DNA of 17,462 nt from Clostridia bacterium. Its GTDB lineage: Bacteria; Bacillota; Clostridia; Christensenellales; Borkfalkiaceae. The notes under the pieces were generated by a model that searched no databases, was not told where the DNA came from, and saw only the letters and a program-made list of their open reading frames with translations. This document shows, piece after piece, positions 1-8,009 of this stretch. The DNA is taken from contig JAGCIP010000139.1 of NCBI GenBank assembly GCA_017648525.1, positions 1 through 17,462 of the forward strand, read 5' to 3'. A program made the position numbers and the translations under genes. Each line of letters begins with the position of its first letter. Position 1 is the stretch's first letter.

Positions 1-2
1 AA

Positions 3-944
3 CTGGCTATTGATTTGACAGCAATTTTGGCTCAAAATGAGCCTTGTCCAAACAGTAAGGCGGCGCTTGATTTTGCTTTGCTTGAAGATTTTGACCATTT
101 GTATAGATACGCAAACCTTTTAGATATGGACGAAGGCGTGCACGCTGAAAGATTAGTGGGTGGCTATACAGAAATTACGCCCGCCCGTCCAACTATTGCA
201 GAACACCGCCATCCTAAAGACGACATAAGAAGATATATAAATTGCTGGCAAGATTCATTAATTACGAGATTGCACACGGGAATAATTACCGCAGCCGAAC
301 AACAAACAATGAACTACTATATGAATATAGCAGGATTTTATCATAACGATTTGGGCAGAAAATTATACACGGAAATCGCAATGATAGAAGAACAACACGT
401 TTCGGGTTACGGCTCGCTTATGGACCCGTCTAGCACCTTGCTTGAAGGTTGGGTTATGCACGAATATACCGAGTGTTATTTATATTATTCTTGTTATCAA
501 GATGAAAGCGACCCACGCATTAAAAAGATTTGGTTAGAGCATTTTGAACAAGAGTTAACGCATTTAAAAATCGCATCTGATATTCTAAAAAAATACGAAG
601 GCAGAGAGTGGGAGCAACTATTTGTTGGCGGAGCGGATTTCCCGTCGCTCATTAAGTTGAAATCTAATATAAACTACATTAGAGAAGTGATGAACACGGT
701 TAGAAATTCGGCTTATAGAGAAACTACTGTAAAGATTGACGATTTGCCCGATTCGGCGGACTATTTTAAGTATCAACGCAAAGTTAATTCAACAATAGGA
801 CAAGTGGCATCTCATAACGTTATTGAAAAGTATATTAAGAAAAACGGTCAAGATTATAGATTTGAAGTTAAACCTAACCCCGAAAAAGTGTTAAGAGATA
901 GAAAGGTAGATAATACTGATTTGGGCAGAAAAAAGGGCGTTTAA
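3..944 (+). CDS. Ferritin-like (di-iron four-helix) protein, 5' end missing
   Basis: The reading frame is open to the left edge (codons CTG GCT ATT GAT TTG from position 3), so the true start lies outside the window; the TTG at 15 has no ribosome binding site. Counting from that TTG codon, carboxylate/histidine pairs fall on successive predicted helices: E24-x3-H28, E125-x2-H128 (IEEQH), H149-E150, and E180-x2-H183 (ELTH). This spacing is what ferritin-like or rubrerythrin-like di-iron folds show, so a role in iron, redox or oxidative stress is possible. I do not recognise a named family and cannot state the reaction. The C-terminal 120 residues after the bundle are charged and lack metal-ligand motifs. 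There is no signal peptide or membrane segment in the visible part. It lies on the same strand as the pyr operon but is separated by 235 nt with a new promoter, so it is probably not part of it. Family assignment is inference from motif spacing. Confidence 0.6.
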   Translation: MAIDLTAILAQNEPCPNSKAALDFALLEDFDHLYRYANLLDMDEGVHAERLVGGYTEITPARPTIAEHRHPKDDIRRYINCWQDSLITRLHTGIITAAEQQTMNYYMNIAGFYHNDLGRKLYTEIAMIEEQHVSGYGSLMDPSSTLLEGWVMHEYTECYLYYSCYQDESDPRIKKIWLEHFEQELTHLKIASDILKKYEGREWEQLFVGGADFPSLIKLKSNINYIREVMNTVRNSAYRETTVKIDDLPDSADYFKYQRKVNSTIGQVASHNVIEKYIKKNGQDYRFEVKPNPEKVLRDRKVDNTDLGRKKGV

Positions 945-966
945 CTTAAAAATTAAAAACCACTAT

Positions 967-987
967 TTAATTATATAATATAATTAA
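967..987. repeat. Perfect 10-bp AT-only inverted repeat
   Basis: The arms TTAATTATAT (967-976) and ATATAATTAA (978-987) are perfect reverse complements around one central A. The structure has no GC pair, so it would make a very weak hairpin. It lies just after the ferritin-like gene and could be a poor terminator, an UP-element-like AT tract for the downstream promoter, or a protein-binding palindrome. It also contains a TATAAT hexamer (974-979) but no convincing -35 at the right distance. Confidence 0.4.
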
Positions 988-1022
988 CTTAAAAAAATTT
1001 TGTCGCAGGGTTTTATAAATCG

Positions 1023-1051
1023 TTGACATATTTGCATTTAAATGTTATTCT
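1023..1051 (+). promoter_or_regulatory. Sigma-A-type promoter of the pyr operon
   Basis: A perfect -35 TTGACA (1023-1028) is followed after 17 nt by TATTCT (1046-1051), a four-of-six match to the -10 consensus. This predicts transcription starting near 1058 and a leader of about 120 nt before pyrC. No comparable promoter appears between pyrC and pyrI. Confidence 0.7.
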
Positions 1052-1057
1052 ATACAA

Positions 1058-1142
1058 GATAAATTTCAAATCGTGTGCATTTGCGCCGAGAGATTTGACT
1101 GTATAGCGGGCTTACCCGTGTTTGGTAACTTTAAGCCTTGCT
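1058..1142 (+). promoter_or_regulatory. pyr operon leader: upstream stem-loop and antiterminator
   Basis: Three competing structures are visible. TCAAATC (1066-1072) pairs perfectly with GATTTGA (1092-1098), enclosing a 19-nt loop. CGGG (1107-1110) pairs with CCCG (1115-1118) across a CTTA loop. AGCGGGCTTA (1105-1114) pairs with 1132-1142 (TAAGCCT, a bulged T, then GCT), giving ten pairs with one G-U and using the 5' arm of the downstream terminator. The small CGGG hairpin and the long pairing are mutually exclusive, as expected for an anti-antiterminator and an antiterminator. PyrR-regulated pyr operons in Firmicutes use this logic, but I cannot match the loop to the PyrR-binding consensus; only a GCCGAGAGA segment (1085-1093) resembles part of it. 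The ligand or regulator is therefore unknown. Confidence 0.6.
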
Positions 1143-1161
1143 TTTGCAAGGCTTTTATTCT
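1133..1161 (+). terminator. Conditional terminator (attenuator) before pyrC
   Basis: AAGCCTTGC (1133-1141) and GCAAGGCTT (1146-1154) form a perfect 9-bp stem with a TTTT loop, followed by a T-rich tail (1155-1161). It sits 19 nt upstream of the pyrC start and after the operon promoter, so it would stop transcription into the operon unless the antiterminator forms. Confidence 0.75.
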
Positions 1162-1179
1162 GCGAAAAAGGAGTAGTGT

Positions 1180-2439
1180 ATGGAGTTAACGCTGAAAAAC
1201 GCAACGGTATATTCCGATGGTAAATTTATAAAGACCGATTTGTTCGTTTCTCAGGGTAAAGTATTCTTTTCTAGTCCTAATTCTTTTTCAGACGATACCA
1301 TTATTATCGATTGTTTAAATAAATATATTTTCCCCGGTTTCGTAGACGTGCATACGCACCTTCGTGAGCCGGGTTTTTCATATAAAGAGACGGTAAAGAC
1401 GGGTACGCAGGCTGGTGCATCCGCAGGCTACCGTGCTCTTTTTACTATGCCTAACTTAAAACCTGTTCCCGATAGCGAAAAAAACTTGAAAGTTCAACAA
1501 GACATTATTGATAAAGATGCGGTTATATCCGTTTATCCGTTCGCATCTATAACAAAAGGCGAAATGGGTAATGAGTTAGCCGATTTGGTTGAACTTGCCG
1601 ATAAGGTTAAAGGTTTTTCTGACGACGGAAAAGGCGTTCAAAACGAGCAAATGATGCTTTCGGCTATGAAAATAGCCAAAGAAAAGGATAAAATTATAGT
1701 TGCGCATTGTGAAGATGAGTCTTTGTTGAACGGTGGATATATTCACGACGGTGAGTATGCAAAGGCACACGGCCACAAGGGTATTTCTTCTGCAAGCGAA
1801 TACGAACAAGTAAGGCGAGACCTTGAACTAGTCGAAAGAACGGGGGTTAAATACCACGTTTGCCACGTTTCAACCTTAGAAAGTGTGGACGCTATTAGAA
1901 AGGCAAGGGCAAAAGGGCTTGACGTAACGGGGGAAACCGGACCGCATTACTTGGTTTTACACGATTTAATGCTAAAAGAAGATGGCGGTTTTAAGATGAA
2001 TCCGCCTATTAGGTCAAAAAGAGATATGCTTGCCTTAATAGAAGGCATAAAGGACGGCACGCTTTCAATGATAGCAACCGACCACGCTCCACACTCGCAA
2101 GAAGAAAAGAGTAAAGGGTTGTTAAGTTTAAATGGTATAGTCGGATTAGAAACTGCATTCCCTGTGTTATACACAAACCTAGTTAAGACGGGGGTAATAA
2201 GTTTAGAAAAATTGATAGAACTAATGAGTGTTAACCCCGCTAAACGATTTGGTTTAGAACAAGCGTTAGTAGACGGTGGCGTTGCAGACTTTGCCGTGTT
2301 TGATTTGGACGAAAAATACGAGATAAACTCTCAAAACTTCTTGTCAATGGGAAAAAGTACGCCGTTTAACGGCTATCAAGTGTACGGTAAATGTTTGTTA
2401 AACGTGCACGGCGGAGAAATAGTTTATAAAGCAAAGTAA
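1180..2439 (+). CDS. pyrC: Dihydroorotase
   Basis: Converts N-carbamoyl-L-aspartate to L-dihydroorotate, the third step of UMP synthesis, in the cytoplasm. The 419-residue protein has the class I (bacterial, long) dihydroorotase features: metal-binding H58-T-H60 followed by LREPG, the bridging-aspartate segment FSDDGKG (147-152), AHCED with H176, CHVST with H229, and the ATDHAPH motif with the catalytic D301. The length fits the class I family (about 420-430). The ATG start has AAGGAG at 1168-1173, six nt upstream. It is the first gene of the operon, directly after the leader attenuator, and carB follows after 37 nt with its own ribosome binding site. In Bacillus pyrC sits behind pyrB; here it leads, so the gene order differs while the content is similar. 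Function is secure from the motifs. Confidence 0.96.
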   Translation: MELTLKNATVYSDGKFIKTDLFVSQGKVFFSSPNSFSDDTIIIDCLNKYIFPGFVDVHTHLREPGFSYKETVKTGTQAGASAGYRALFTMPNLKPVPDSEKNLKVQQDIIDKDAVISVYPFASITKGEMGNELADLVELADKVKGFSDDGKGVQNEQMMLSAMKIAKEKDKIIVAHCEDESLLNGGYIHDGEYAKAHGHKGISSASEYEQVRRDLELVERTGVKYHVCHVSTLESVDAIRKARAKGLDVTGETGPHYLVLHDLMLKEDGGFKMNPPIRSKRDMLALIEGIKDGTLSMIATDHAPHSQEEKSKGLLSLNGIVGLETAFPVLYTNLVKTGVISLEKLIELMSVNPAKRFGLEQALVDGGVADFAVFDLDEKYEINSQNFLSMGKSTPFNGYQVYGKCLLNVHGGEIVYKAK

Positions 2440-2476
2440 TTAAAGTTAAAAACTCACTAAATTAAGGAGATAAAAT

Positions 2477-5400
2477 ATGCCGAAGAGAAATGACATCAAA
2501 AAAGTATTAGTTATCGGGAGTGGTCCTATTGTAATAGGGCAAGCGGCGGAATTCGATTATGCAGGCACACAAGCGTGCTTGGCGCTTAAAGAAGAAGGGT
2601 ATGAAGTAATATTAGTAAATAGTAACCCCGCAACGATAATGACGGATACTTCTATTGCCGATAAGGTTTATATGGAGCCTTTAACGCTCGAATACGTAGC
2701 AAAAATTTTGCGTTATGAGCGTCCTGATGCAATAATTCCTGGTTTGGGCGGACAAACGGGGCTAAATTTAGCAATGCAACTTGCTAAAAAAGGCGTTTTA
2801 GAAGAATGTGGCGTTGAACTTCTTGGAACTAACGCTAAAAGTATTGAACGTGCTGAAGATAGAGAATTATTTAAGGAAATGTGCGAAAGCATAGGTCAAC
2901 CGGTTATAAAGTCTGAAATTACTTACAGCATAGAAGAAGCAAAGAAAGCGGCAAAAGAAATCGGCTATCCCGTAGTATTGCGCCCTGCGTTTACGCTTGG
3001 CGGAACGGGCGGTGGGTTTGCCGACACCGAAGAAGAATTAGAGCAAATAATGAAAAACGCACTCAAACTTTCACCAGTACATCAAGTGCTTGTTGAAAAG
3101 AGTGTAAAAGGTTATAAAGAAATAGAGTTTGAAGTTATGCGTGACTCTACCGATAACGCCATTACCATTTGCGGTATGGAAAACGTAGACCCGGTAGGCG
3201 TGCATACGGGCGACTCAATTGTTGTAGCACCTATTTTATCTCTTAACGACCACGACTTAAAAATGCTTAACGACGCAGCGATAAAGATTATTCGTGAACT
3301 TAAAATTGAAGGTGGTTGTAACGTTCAATTTGCGCTAAATCCCTATACAAGCGAATATTATCTTATAGAAGTTAACCCTAGAGTTTCTCGTTCGTCTGCT
3401 CTTGCAAGTAAGGCTAGTGGGTATCCTATTGCAAAAGTAACGGCAAAAGTTGCCGTTGGCATGAACTTAAACGAAATTCACGTTTCGGGAACTACTGCTG
3501 ATAAAGAGCCAAAACTTGATTACGTGGTTGCTAAATTCCCACGTTTCCCGTTCGATAAGTTTACTACTGCGGAAAACACTCTCGGCACGCAAATGAAAGC
3601 GACGGGCGAAGTTATGGGTATAGGTTCTAACCTTTCAGAATGTATGCTTAAATCAATTCGTTCGTTAGAAGTTGGTGTAAATCACATATATCATCACAAG
3701 TTTGACACAATGTCTAACGACGAGTTGCTTTCTTATATTAAAGAATTCAAGTCAGATAATATTTTCGCAATAGCAGAACTTTTAAGCCGTGATGCAGATA
3801 TTAAAAAGGTACACGAAATAACCAAAATTACCCCACTTTTCTTAGAGTGTATTTTAGATATAGTTGAAATGGAAAAGAAACTTGCAAGTGCTGTTAAAGA
3901 CCTTGCCGTTTTAAGACAAGCAAAACAAATGGGCTTTTCAGACGCATATATCGGCAAGCTTTGGAAAATGACTGAACTTGAAGTAAACGCTTTTAGAAAG
4001 GAAAACGGCATTAAGCCCGTTTACAAAATGGTTGACACCTTGCATAGCGGTGCTTATATACCTTACTTCTATTCAACTTATACGGGTACGGGCGATTCAA
4101 TCGTAACCGATAAAGAAAAGACGGTTGTTTTAGGTAGCGGACCTATTCGTATAGGACAAGGCGTAGAATTCGACTATTCTACCGTCCACGCTGTTAAGAC
4201 CATAAAAGAAAGCGGATACGAAGCAATTATAATCAACAATAACCCCGAAACGGTTTCAACCGATTATACGGTAAGTGATAAATTGTACTTTGAGCCTTTA
4301 ACGGCAGAAGACGTTATGAACGTTATCGAGTTTGAAAATCCATTTGGCGTTATAACTTCTCTCGGTGGACAAACGGCGATTAACCTTGCAAAACCCATAA
4401 TGGAAAGGGGCGCAAAACTTATCGGTACGGACGTTGAAGCAATTAACAATGCGGAAGATAGAGATGCCTTTGAAAAAATTATGGAAAAACTTCAAATTCC
4501 GCAACCCAAAGGTCAAGCGGTATTCAGCGTTGAAGACGGCGTTAAGGTGGCAGAAGAAATAGGATACCCCGTATTAGTTCGTCCGTCTTACGTTTTAGGC
4601 GGTAGGGCAATGCAAATAGTCGGTAACGAAAAAGGACTTCGTGCATACTTGCAAAATGCGGTTGATATTAGTGAAGACCATCCTATTCTGGTTGATAAAT
4701 ATATCGTTGGTAAAGAACTTGAAATAGACGCTGTGTGCGACGGAAAAGACGTTTTCGTTCCAGGGATTATGGAACTTATCGAAAGAACGGGCGTGCACTC
4801 TGGCGATAGCATAAGTGTATATCCCACTTTCTCGGTTAGTGAAAAGGCAAAACAAACCATACTTGAATACGGCAAAAAATTAGGGCTTGGCATAGGAATA
4901 GTAGGACTTTATAATATACAATTTATTGTTGATAAAAACGAAGACGTATACGTTATAGAAGTTAACCCACGTTCATCAAGAACGGTTCCGTTCCTTTCTA
5001 AATCAACAGGATATTCACTTGCTGATATCGGTACTAAAGTTATTTTGGGCGAAAGTTTAAAATCACAAGGTTTAACCGAACTTTACCCGCAAGAAAAGAA
5101 ACGTTGGTACGTTAAAGCACCCGCTTTCTCATTCAACAAACTCCGTGGGCTTGACGCATATCTCTCACCCGAAATGAAATCAACGGGCGAGGCTATCGGT
5201 TACGACGATAGGTTTAACCGTGCGCTCTTTAAGGCTTTGCAAGCATCTGGTATGAGCGTAATGAATTACGGTACGTTGTTCGTATCGGTTGCAGATTGCG
5301 ATAAGGAAGAAGCGCTCCCGCTCGTTAGAAGATTTTACAATCTCGGCTTTAACATTGAAGCGACTGTTGGTACTGCTAAATTCCTTAAAGAAAACGGCAT

Positions 5401-5650
5401 AAGAACAAGAGTTAAAGCAAAGATTAGCGAAGGTAGTGAAGAAATTTTAGACGCTATTCGTAAAGGTTACGTTACCTACGTTATTAGCACTAGAAACGTA
5501 AATTCACTTGGTCAAGAAAGCGACGGCTATAAAATTCGTAGGGCGGCGGTTGAAAATAACGTTACAATGTTTACCGCTCTCGATACCGTTAAAGTTCTTC
5601 TCGACGTATTAGAAGAAATTACTTTAAGTATATCTACCATAGACGCATAA
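2477..5650 (+). CDS. carB: Carbamoyl-phosphate synthase large subunit
   Basis: Makes carbamoyl phosphate from bicarbonate, ATP and ammonia; the ammonia normally comes from glutamine through the small subunit CarA. At 1057 residues it is full length. The two homologous halves are evident: the first begins VLVIGSGPIVIGQ near residue 10 and carries the ATP-grasp motif LIEVNPRVSRSSALASK near 296; the second begins VVLGSGPIRIGQG near 550 and carries VIEVNPRSSRTVPFLSK near 825. A C-terminal MGS-like allosteric domain spans about 925-1057, including EATVGTAKFL, the region that binds UMP in characterised enzymes. The ATG has AAGGAG nearby (about 2464-2469). carA is not adjacent or elsewhere in the window, which is unusual because carA and carB are commonly paired. 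The protein could serve both pyrimidine and arginine synthesis. The product is secure; the source of ammonia is not shown here. Confidence 0.97.
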   Translation: MPKRNDIKKVLVIGSGPIVIGQAAEFDYAGTQACLALKEEGYEVILVNSNPATIMTDTSIADKVYMEPLTLEYVAKILRYERPDAIIPGLGGQTGLNLAMQLAKKGVLEECGVELLGTNAKSIERAEDRELFKEMCESIGQPVIKSEITYSIEEAKKAAKEIGYPVVLRPAFTLGGTGGGFADTEEELEQIMKNALKLSPVHQVLVEKSVKGYKEIEFEVMRDSTDNAITICGMENVDPVGVHTGDSIVVAPILSLNDHDLKMLNDAAIKIIRELKIEGGCNVQFALNPYTSEYYLIEVNPRVSRSSALASKASGYPIAKVTAKVAVGMNLNEIHVSGTTADKEPKLDYVVAKFPRFPFDKFTTAENTLGTQMKATGEVMGIGSNLSECMLKSIRSLEVGVNHIYHHKFDTMSNDELLSYIKEFKSDNIFAIAELLSRDADIKKVHEITKITPLFLECILDIVEMEKKLASAVKDLAVLRQAKQMGFSDAYIGKLWKMTELEVNAFRKENGIKPVYKMVDTLHSGAYIPYFYSTYTGTGDSIVTDKEKTVVLGSGPIRIGQGVEFDYSTVHAVKTIKESGYEAIIINNNPETVSTDYTVSDKLYFEPLTAEDVMNVIEFENPFGVITSLGGQTAINLAKPIMERGAKLIGTDVEAINNAEDRDAFEKIMEKLQIPQPKGQAVFSVEDGVKVAEEIGYPVLVRPSYVLGGRAMQIVGNEKGLRAYLQNAVDISEDHPILVDKYIVGKELEIDAVCDGKDVFVPGIMELIERTGVHSGDSISVYPTFSVSEKAKQTILEYGKKLGLGIGIVGLYNIQFIVDKNEDVYVIEVNPRSSRTVPFLSKSTGYSLADIGTKVILGESLKSQGLTELYPQEKKRWYVKAPAFSFNKLRGLDAYLSPEMKSTGEAIGYDDRFNRALFKALQASGMSVMNYGTLFVSVADCDKEEALPLVRRFYNLGFNIEATVGTAKFLKENGIRTRVKAKISEGSEEILDAIRKGYVTYVISTRNVNSLGQESDGYKIRRAAVENNVTMFTALDTVKVLLDVLEEITLSISTIDA

Positions 5651-5663
5651 AAGGAGAAACGGT

Positions 5664-6395
5664 TTGAAAAAAGTATATTTAACTGTTTTACAAAACCAAG
5701 CGCTAACTGATAGCGTGTATAAAATGCAATTAAAGGGCGACCTTTCGGGTATCCGTGCAGGTCAATTCGTAAATATTGCCCTTGACGGACTATATCTTCG
5801 TCGCCCTATCTCGGTTTGCGACGTTGAAGGAGACGTGCTAACCATTATTTACAAGGTTGTAGGAAAGGGTACGGAAAGATTATCTGCTATGGACGGCGGA
5901 GAGATTTTAGACGTTTTAACAGGATTAGGAAACGGCTACTTTACCGATTTTGCAGGAGATAAACCCCTTTTAATAGGTGGTGGGGTTGGCGTTCCGCCGT
6001 TATACTATCTTGCAAAACTTTTGATAAAAGAAGGCAAAAAACCAACCGTTATTTTAGGTTTTAACAAGGCGGAAGAAGTTTTCTATAAAGAAGAATTTGA
6101 AGCGTTAGGAGCAACCGTTTTAGTTTCAACCGTAGACGGAAGTTTCGGTATAAAAGGGTTTGTTACCGATGCGGTAAAACAAGTTCCCGAATATTCGCAC
6201 GTTTACACTTGTGGTCCAGAGCCTATGCTTAAGGCGGTATACAATGCAACGACTACGGGTGGACACTATTCGTTTGAAGAACGCATGGGCTGTGGCTTTG
6301 GTGCTTGTATGGGCTGTTCTTGTAAAACTAAATACGGTAACAAGCGTATTTGTAAAGACGGACCCGTTCTTGACAAGGAGGAAATTATATGGTAA
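5664..6395 (+). CDS. pyrK: Dihydroorotate dehydrogenase B, electron-transfer subunit
   Basis: Iron-sulfur flavoprotein that passes electrons from the PyrD subunit to NAD+. The 243 residues show the ferredoxin-reductase plan: an FAD-binding beta-barrel with RRPIS (46-50) and GKGT (68-71), a nucleotide-binding GGGVGVPP (105-112), and a C-terminal [2Fe-2S] motif C210-x4-C215-x2-C218-x11-C230. This cysteine spacing is the canonical PyrK arrangement, and the length is close to the usual 250-260. The start is TTG with a strong AAGGAG (5651-5656) seven nt upstream; no ATG nearby gives a full-length protein. The gene lies 13 nt after carB and its last 7 nt overlap pyrD, as expected for two subunits made together. 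It implies a class 1B, NAD-linked enzyme rather than the quinone-linked type. Confidence 0.95.
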   Translation: MKKVYLTVLQNQALTDSVYKMQLKGDLSGIRAGQFVNIALDGLYLRRPISVCDVEGDVLTIIYKVVGKGTERLSAMDGGEILDVLTGLGNGYFTDFAGDKPLLIGGGVGVPPLYYLAKLLIKEGKKPTVILGFNKAEEVFYKEEFEALGATVLVSTVDGSFGIKGFVTDAVKQVPEYSHVYTCGPEPMLKAVYNATTTGGHYSFEERMGCGFGACMGCSCKTKYGNKRICKDGPVLDKEEIIW

Positions 6396-7306
6396 ACACA
6401 AAAGTTAATTTGTGCGGTGTAGAACTAATAAATCCTGTAATTCCCGCAAGCGGAACATTCGGTTTTGGATATGAATTTAACGATATTTACGATATAAACG
6501 TTTTGGGTGGTATATCAATAAAAGGCACGACCAAAGAGCCAAGATTTGGAAACCCGACCCCAAGAATAGCAGAGTGTACTTCTGGGTTAATAAACTCAAT
6601 AGGTTTGCAAAACCCGGGGATAGACGCTGTCGTTAAAGAAGAAATCCCTAAACTACGCAAAATTTACCGCAACGCAATAATATCTAATATAAGCGGTTTT
6701 TCGGTTGACGAATACGCTTATTGTTGTGAAAAAATCAACGCCTTAAAGGAAGTTGACATTATAGAAGTAAACGTTAGTTGTCCTAACGTTCATAACGGCG
6801 GAATGAGTTTTGGAACTTTGCCAGAAAACGTTGAAGCCGTTACCAAAGCGGTTAAAAAAGTTACCGATAAGCCTGTATTTATCAAACTAACTCCCAACGT
6901 AACCGACATTGTTTCAATCGCTAAAGCGTGCGAACAAGGTGGTGCAGACGGAATAAGTTTAATAAACACGTCACAAGGATTACGTATTGACCTTAAAAAG
7001 CGTCGCCCTGTAATCGCTAACAAGATTGGCGGTTTTTCGGGCAGAGCGGTTTTCCCGATAGCCTTAAAAATGGTTTATCAAGTTTACCAAGCGGTAAAAC
7101 TACCTATTATGGGTATAGGTGGCGTAGCGACTGCCGAAGACGTTATCGAAATGATGATGGCGGGCGCAACAGCCGTTCAAGTAGGTGCGGAAAACTTGGT
7201 TAATCCTTATGCTTGTAGAGATATAGTAAACAATTTACCTTTCGTAATGAAAAAATACGGAATACAAGATTTAAATGATATTATAGGAGTGGCACACAAT
7301 GAATAA
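6389..7306 (+). CDS. pyrD: Dihydroorotate dehydrogenase class 1B, catalytic subunit
   Basis: Oxidises dihydroorotate to orotate using FMN, with PyrK carrying electrons to NAD+; cytoplasmic. The 305-residue sequence has the class 1 features: SIKGTT with K45, NSIGLQNPG (69-77), VNVSCPN with the class 1 catalytic base C131, and the FMN-phosphate region GIGGVATAEDV followed by AGATAVQVG. There is no N-terminal membrane-targeting extension, which excludes class 2. The ATG is embedded in the end of pyrK: ATGGTAA contains both the start and the pyrK stop. It is preceded by AAGGAGG (6375-6381), so translation is probably coupled. pyrF begins inside its last 8 nt. The adjacent pyrK confirms subclass 1B. 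Confidence 0.96.
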   Translation: MVNTKVNLCGVELINPVIPASGTFGFGYEFNDIYDINVLGGISIKGTTKEPRFGNPTPRIAECTSGLINSIGLQNPGIDAVVKEEIPKLRKIYRNAIISNISGFSVDEYAYCCEKINALKEVDIIEVNVSCPNVHNGGMSFGTLPENVEAVTKAVKKVTDKPVFIKLTPNVTDIVSIAKACEQGGADGISLINTSQGLRIDLKKRRPVIANKIGGFSGRAVFPIALKMVYQVYQAVKLPIMGIGGVATAEDVIEMMMAGATAVQVGAENLVNPYACRDIVNNLPFVMKKYGIQDLNDIIGVAHNE

Positions 7307-7997
7307 AGACATAATAATCACTTGCGATTTTAATTCAAAAGAACAACTTTTTACCTTTTTAGATAAATTTAAGGAAGAAAAGCCTTACTTAAAAGTGGGT
7401 ATGGAACTTTTCTATGCTGGTGGAATAGAAATCGTAAAGGAAATCAAGCGTCGTGGGCACAAGATTTTTTTAGACCTTAAATTGCACGATATTCCTAATA
7501 CCGTTAAAAAGGCTATGGCTGTGCTTTCTTCTTTTGACGTTGATATGGTTAATTTGCACGCAGGTGGTGGTTCACAAATGATGAAAGGCGCAATCGAAGG
7601 CTTAACTAGGGCAGACGGCACTCGTCCGCTACTCATTGCAGTAACTCAACTTACTTCTACCAACCAAGAAATGATGACTGAAGAACTTTTAATCGACAAG
7701 CCACTTGACCAAGTTGTTATGAGTTATGCCTTAAACGCTAAAAATAGTGGACTTGACGGCGTTGTTTGTTCTCCGCTTGAATCGCAAAAGGTACACGGAG
7801 TATGCAGTGATAAATTTATTACCGTAACGCCCGGTATAAGACTTGCAGGCGACGCAGTAGGCGACCAAAAGCGTGTTACGACTCCTGCATTAGCAAAGGA
7901 AATGGGCTCTGACTACATAGTAGTTGGGCGTTCTATAACGGGTGCGGAAGACCCCGTTTCAGCGTACAGAAAATGTGTTGAAGAATTTTTAGGTTAA
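7299..7997 (+). CDS. pyrF: Orotidine 5'-phosphate decarboxylase
   Basis: Decarboxylates OMP to UMP, the last step of the pathway. The 232-residue TIM-barrel protein carries the catalytic D59-L-K61-L-H-D64 tetrad segment (FLDLKLHDIPNT), D10 and K32 at the usual substrate-binding positions, and phosphate-binding TPGIRL (from 177) and VVGRSIT (208-214). Length is normal for the short bacterial form. The first strand reads ITCDF rather than the common ALDF/ALDV, a minor variation that keeps the aspartate. The ATG lies in ATGAATAA, which also contains the pyrD stop, and AGGAG (7285-7289) precedes it, so it is probably translationally coupled to pyrD. pyrE follows after 12 nt. Confidence 0.96.
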   Translation: MNKDIIITCDFNSKEQLFTFLDKFKEEKPYLKVGMELFYAGGIEIVKEIKRRGHKIFLDLKLHDIPNTVKKAMAVLSSFDVDMVNLHAGGGSQMMKGAIEGLTRADGTRPLLIAVTQLTSTNQEMMTEELLIDKPLDQVVMSYALNAKNSGLDGVVCSPLESQKVHGVCSDKFITVTPGIRLAGDAVGDQKRVTTPALAKEMGSDYIVVGRSITGAEDPVSAYRKCVEEFLG

Positions 7998-8009
7998 AGG
8001 AGATTTGAT

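Noticed and set aside
974..979. TATAAT as a second promoter for the pyr operon
   Set aside because: It is part of an AT palindrome and no acceptable -35 lies 16-18 nt upstream.
1085..1110. ykkC-type (guanidine/PRPP/ppGpp) riboswitch suggested by CCGAGAGA
   Set aside because: The other conserved ykkC blocks (the upstream CUAGGGUUCC-like segment and the downstream GGGAUAAAAGCCC-like segment) are not present.
1073..1189. GTG-initiated 38-codon frame through the pyr leader, cysteine-rich, overlapping the pyrC start (possible leader peptide)
   Set aside because: There is no ribosome binding site, the frame runs through both arms of the terminator, and its length and Cys content follow from the GC-containing hairpins. 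RNA structure explains the region better.
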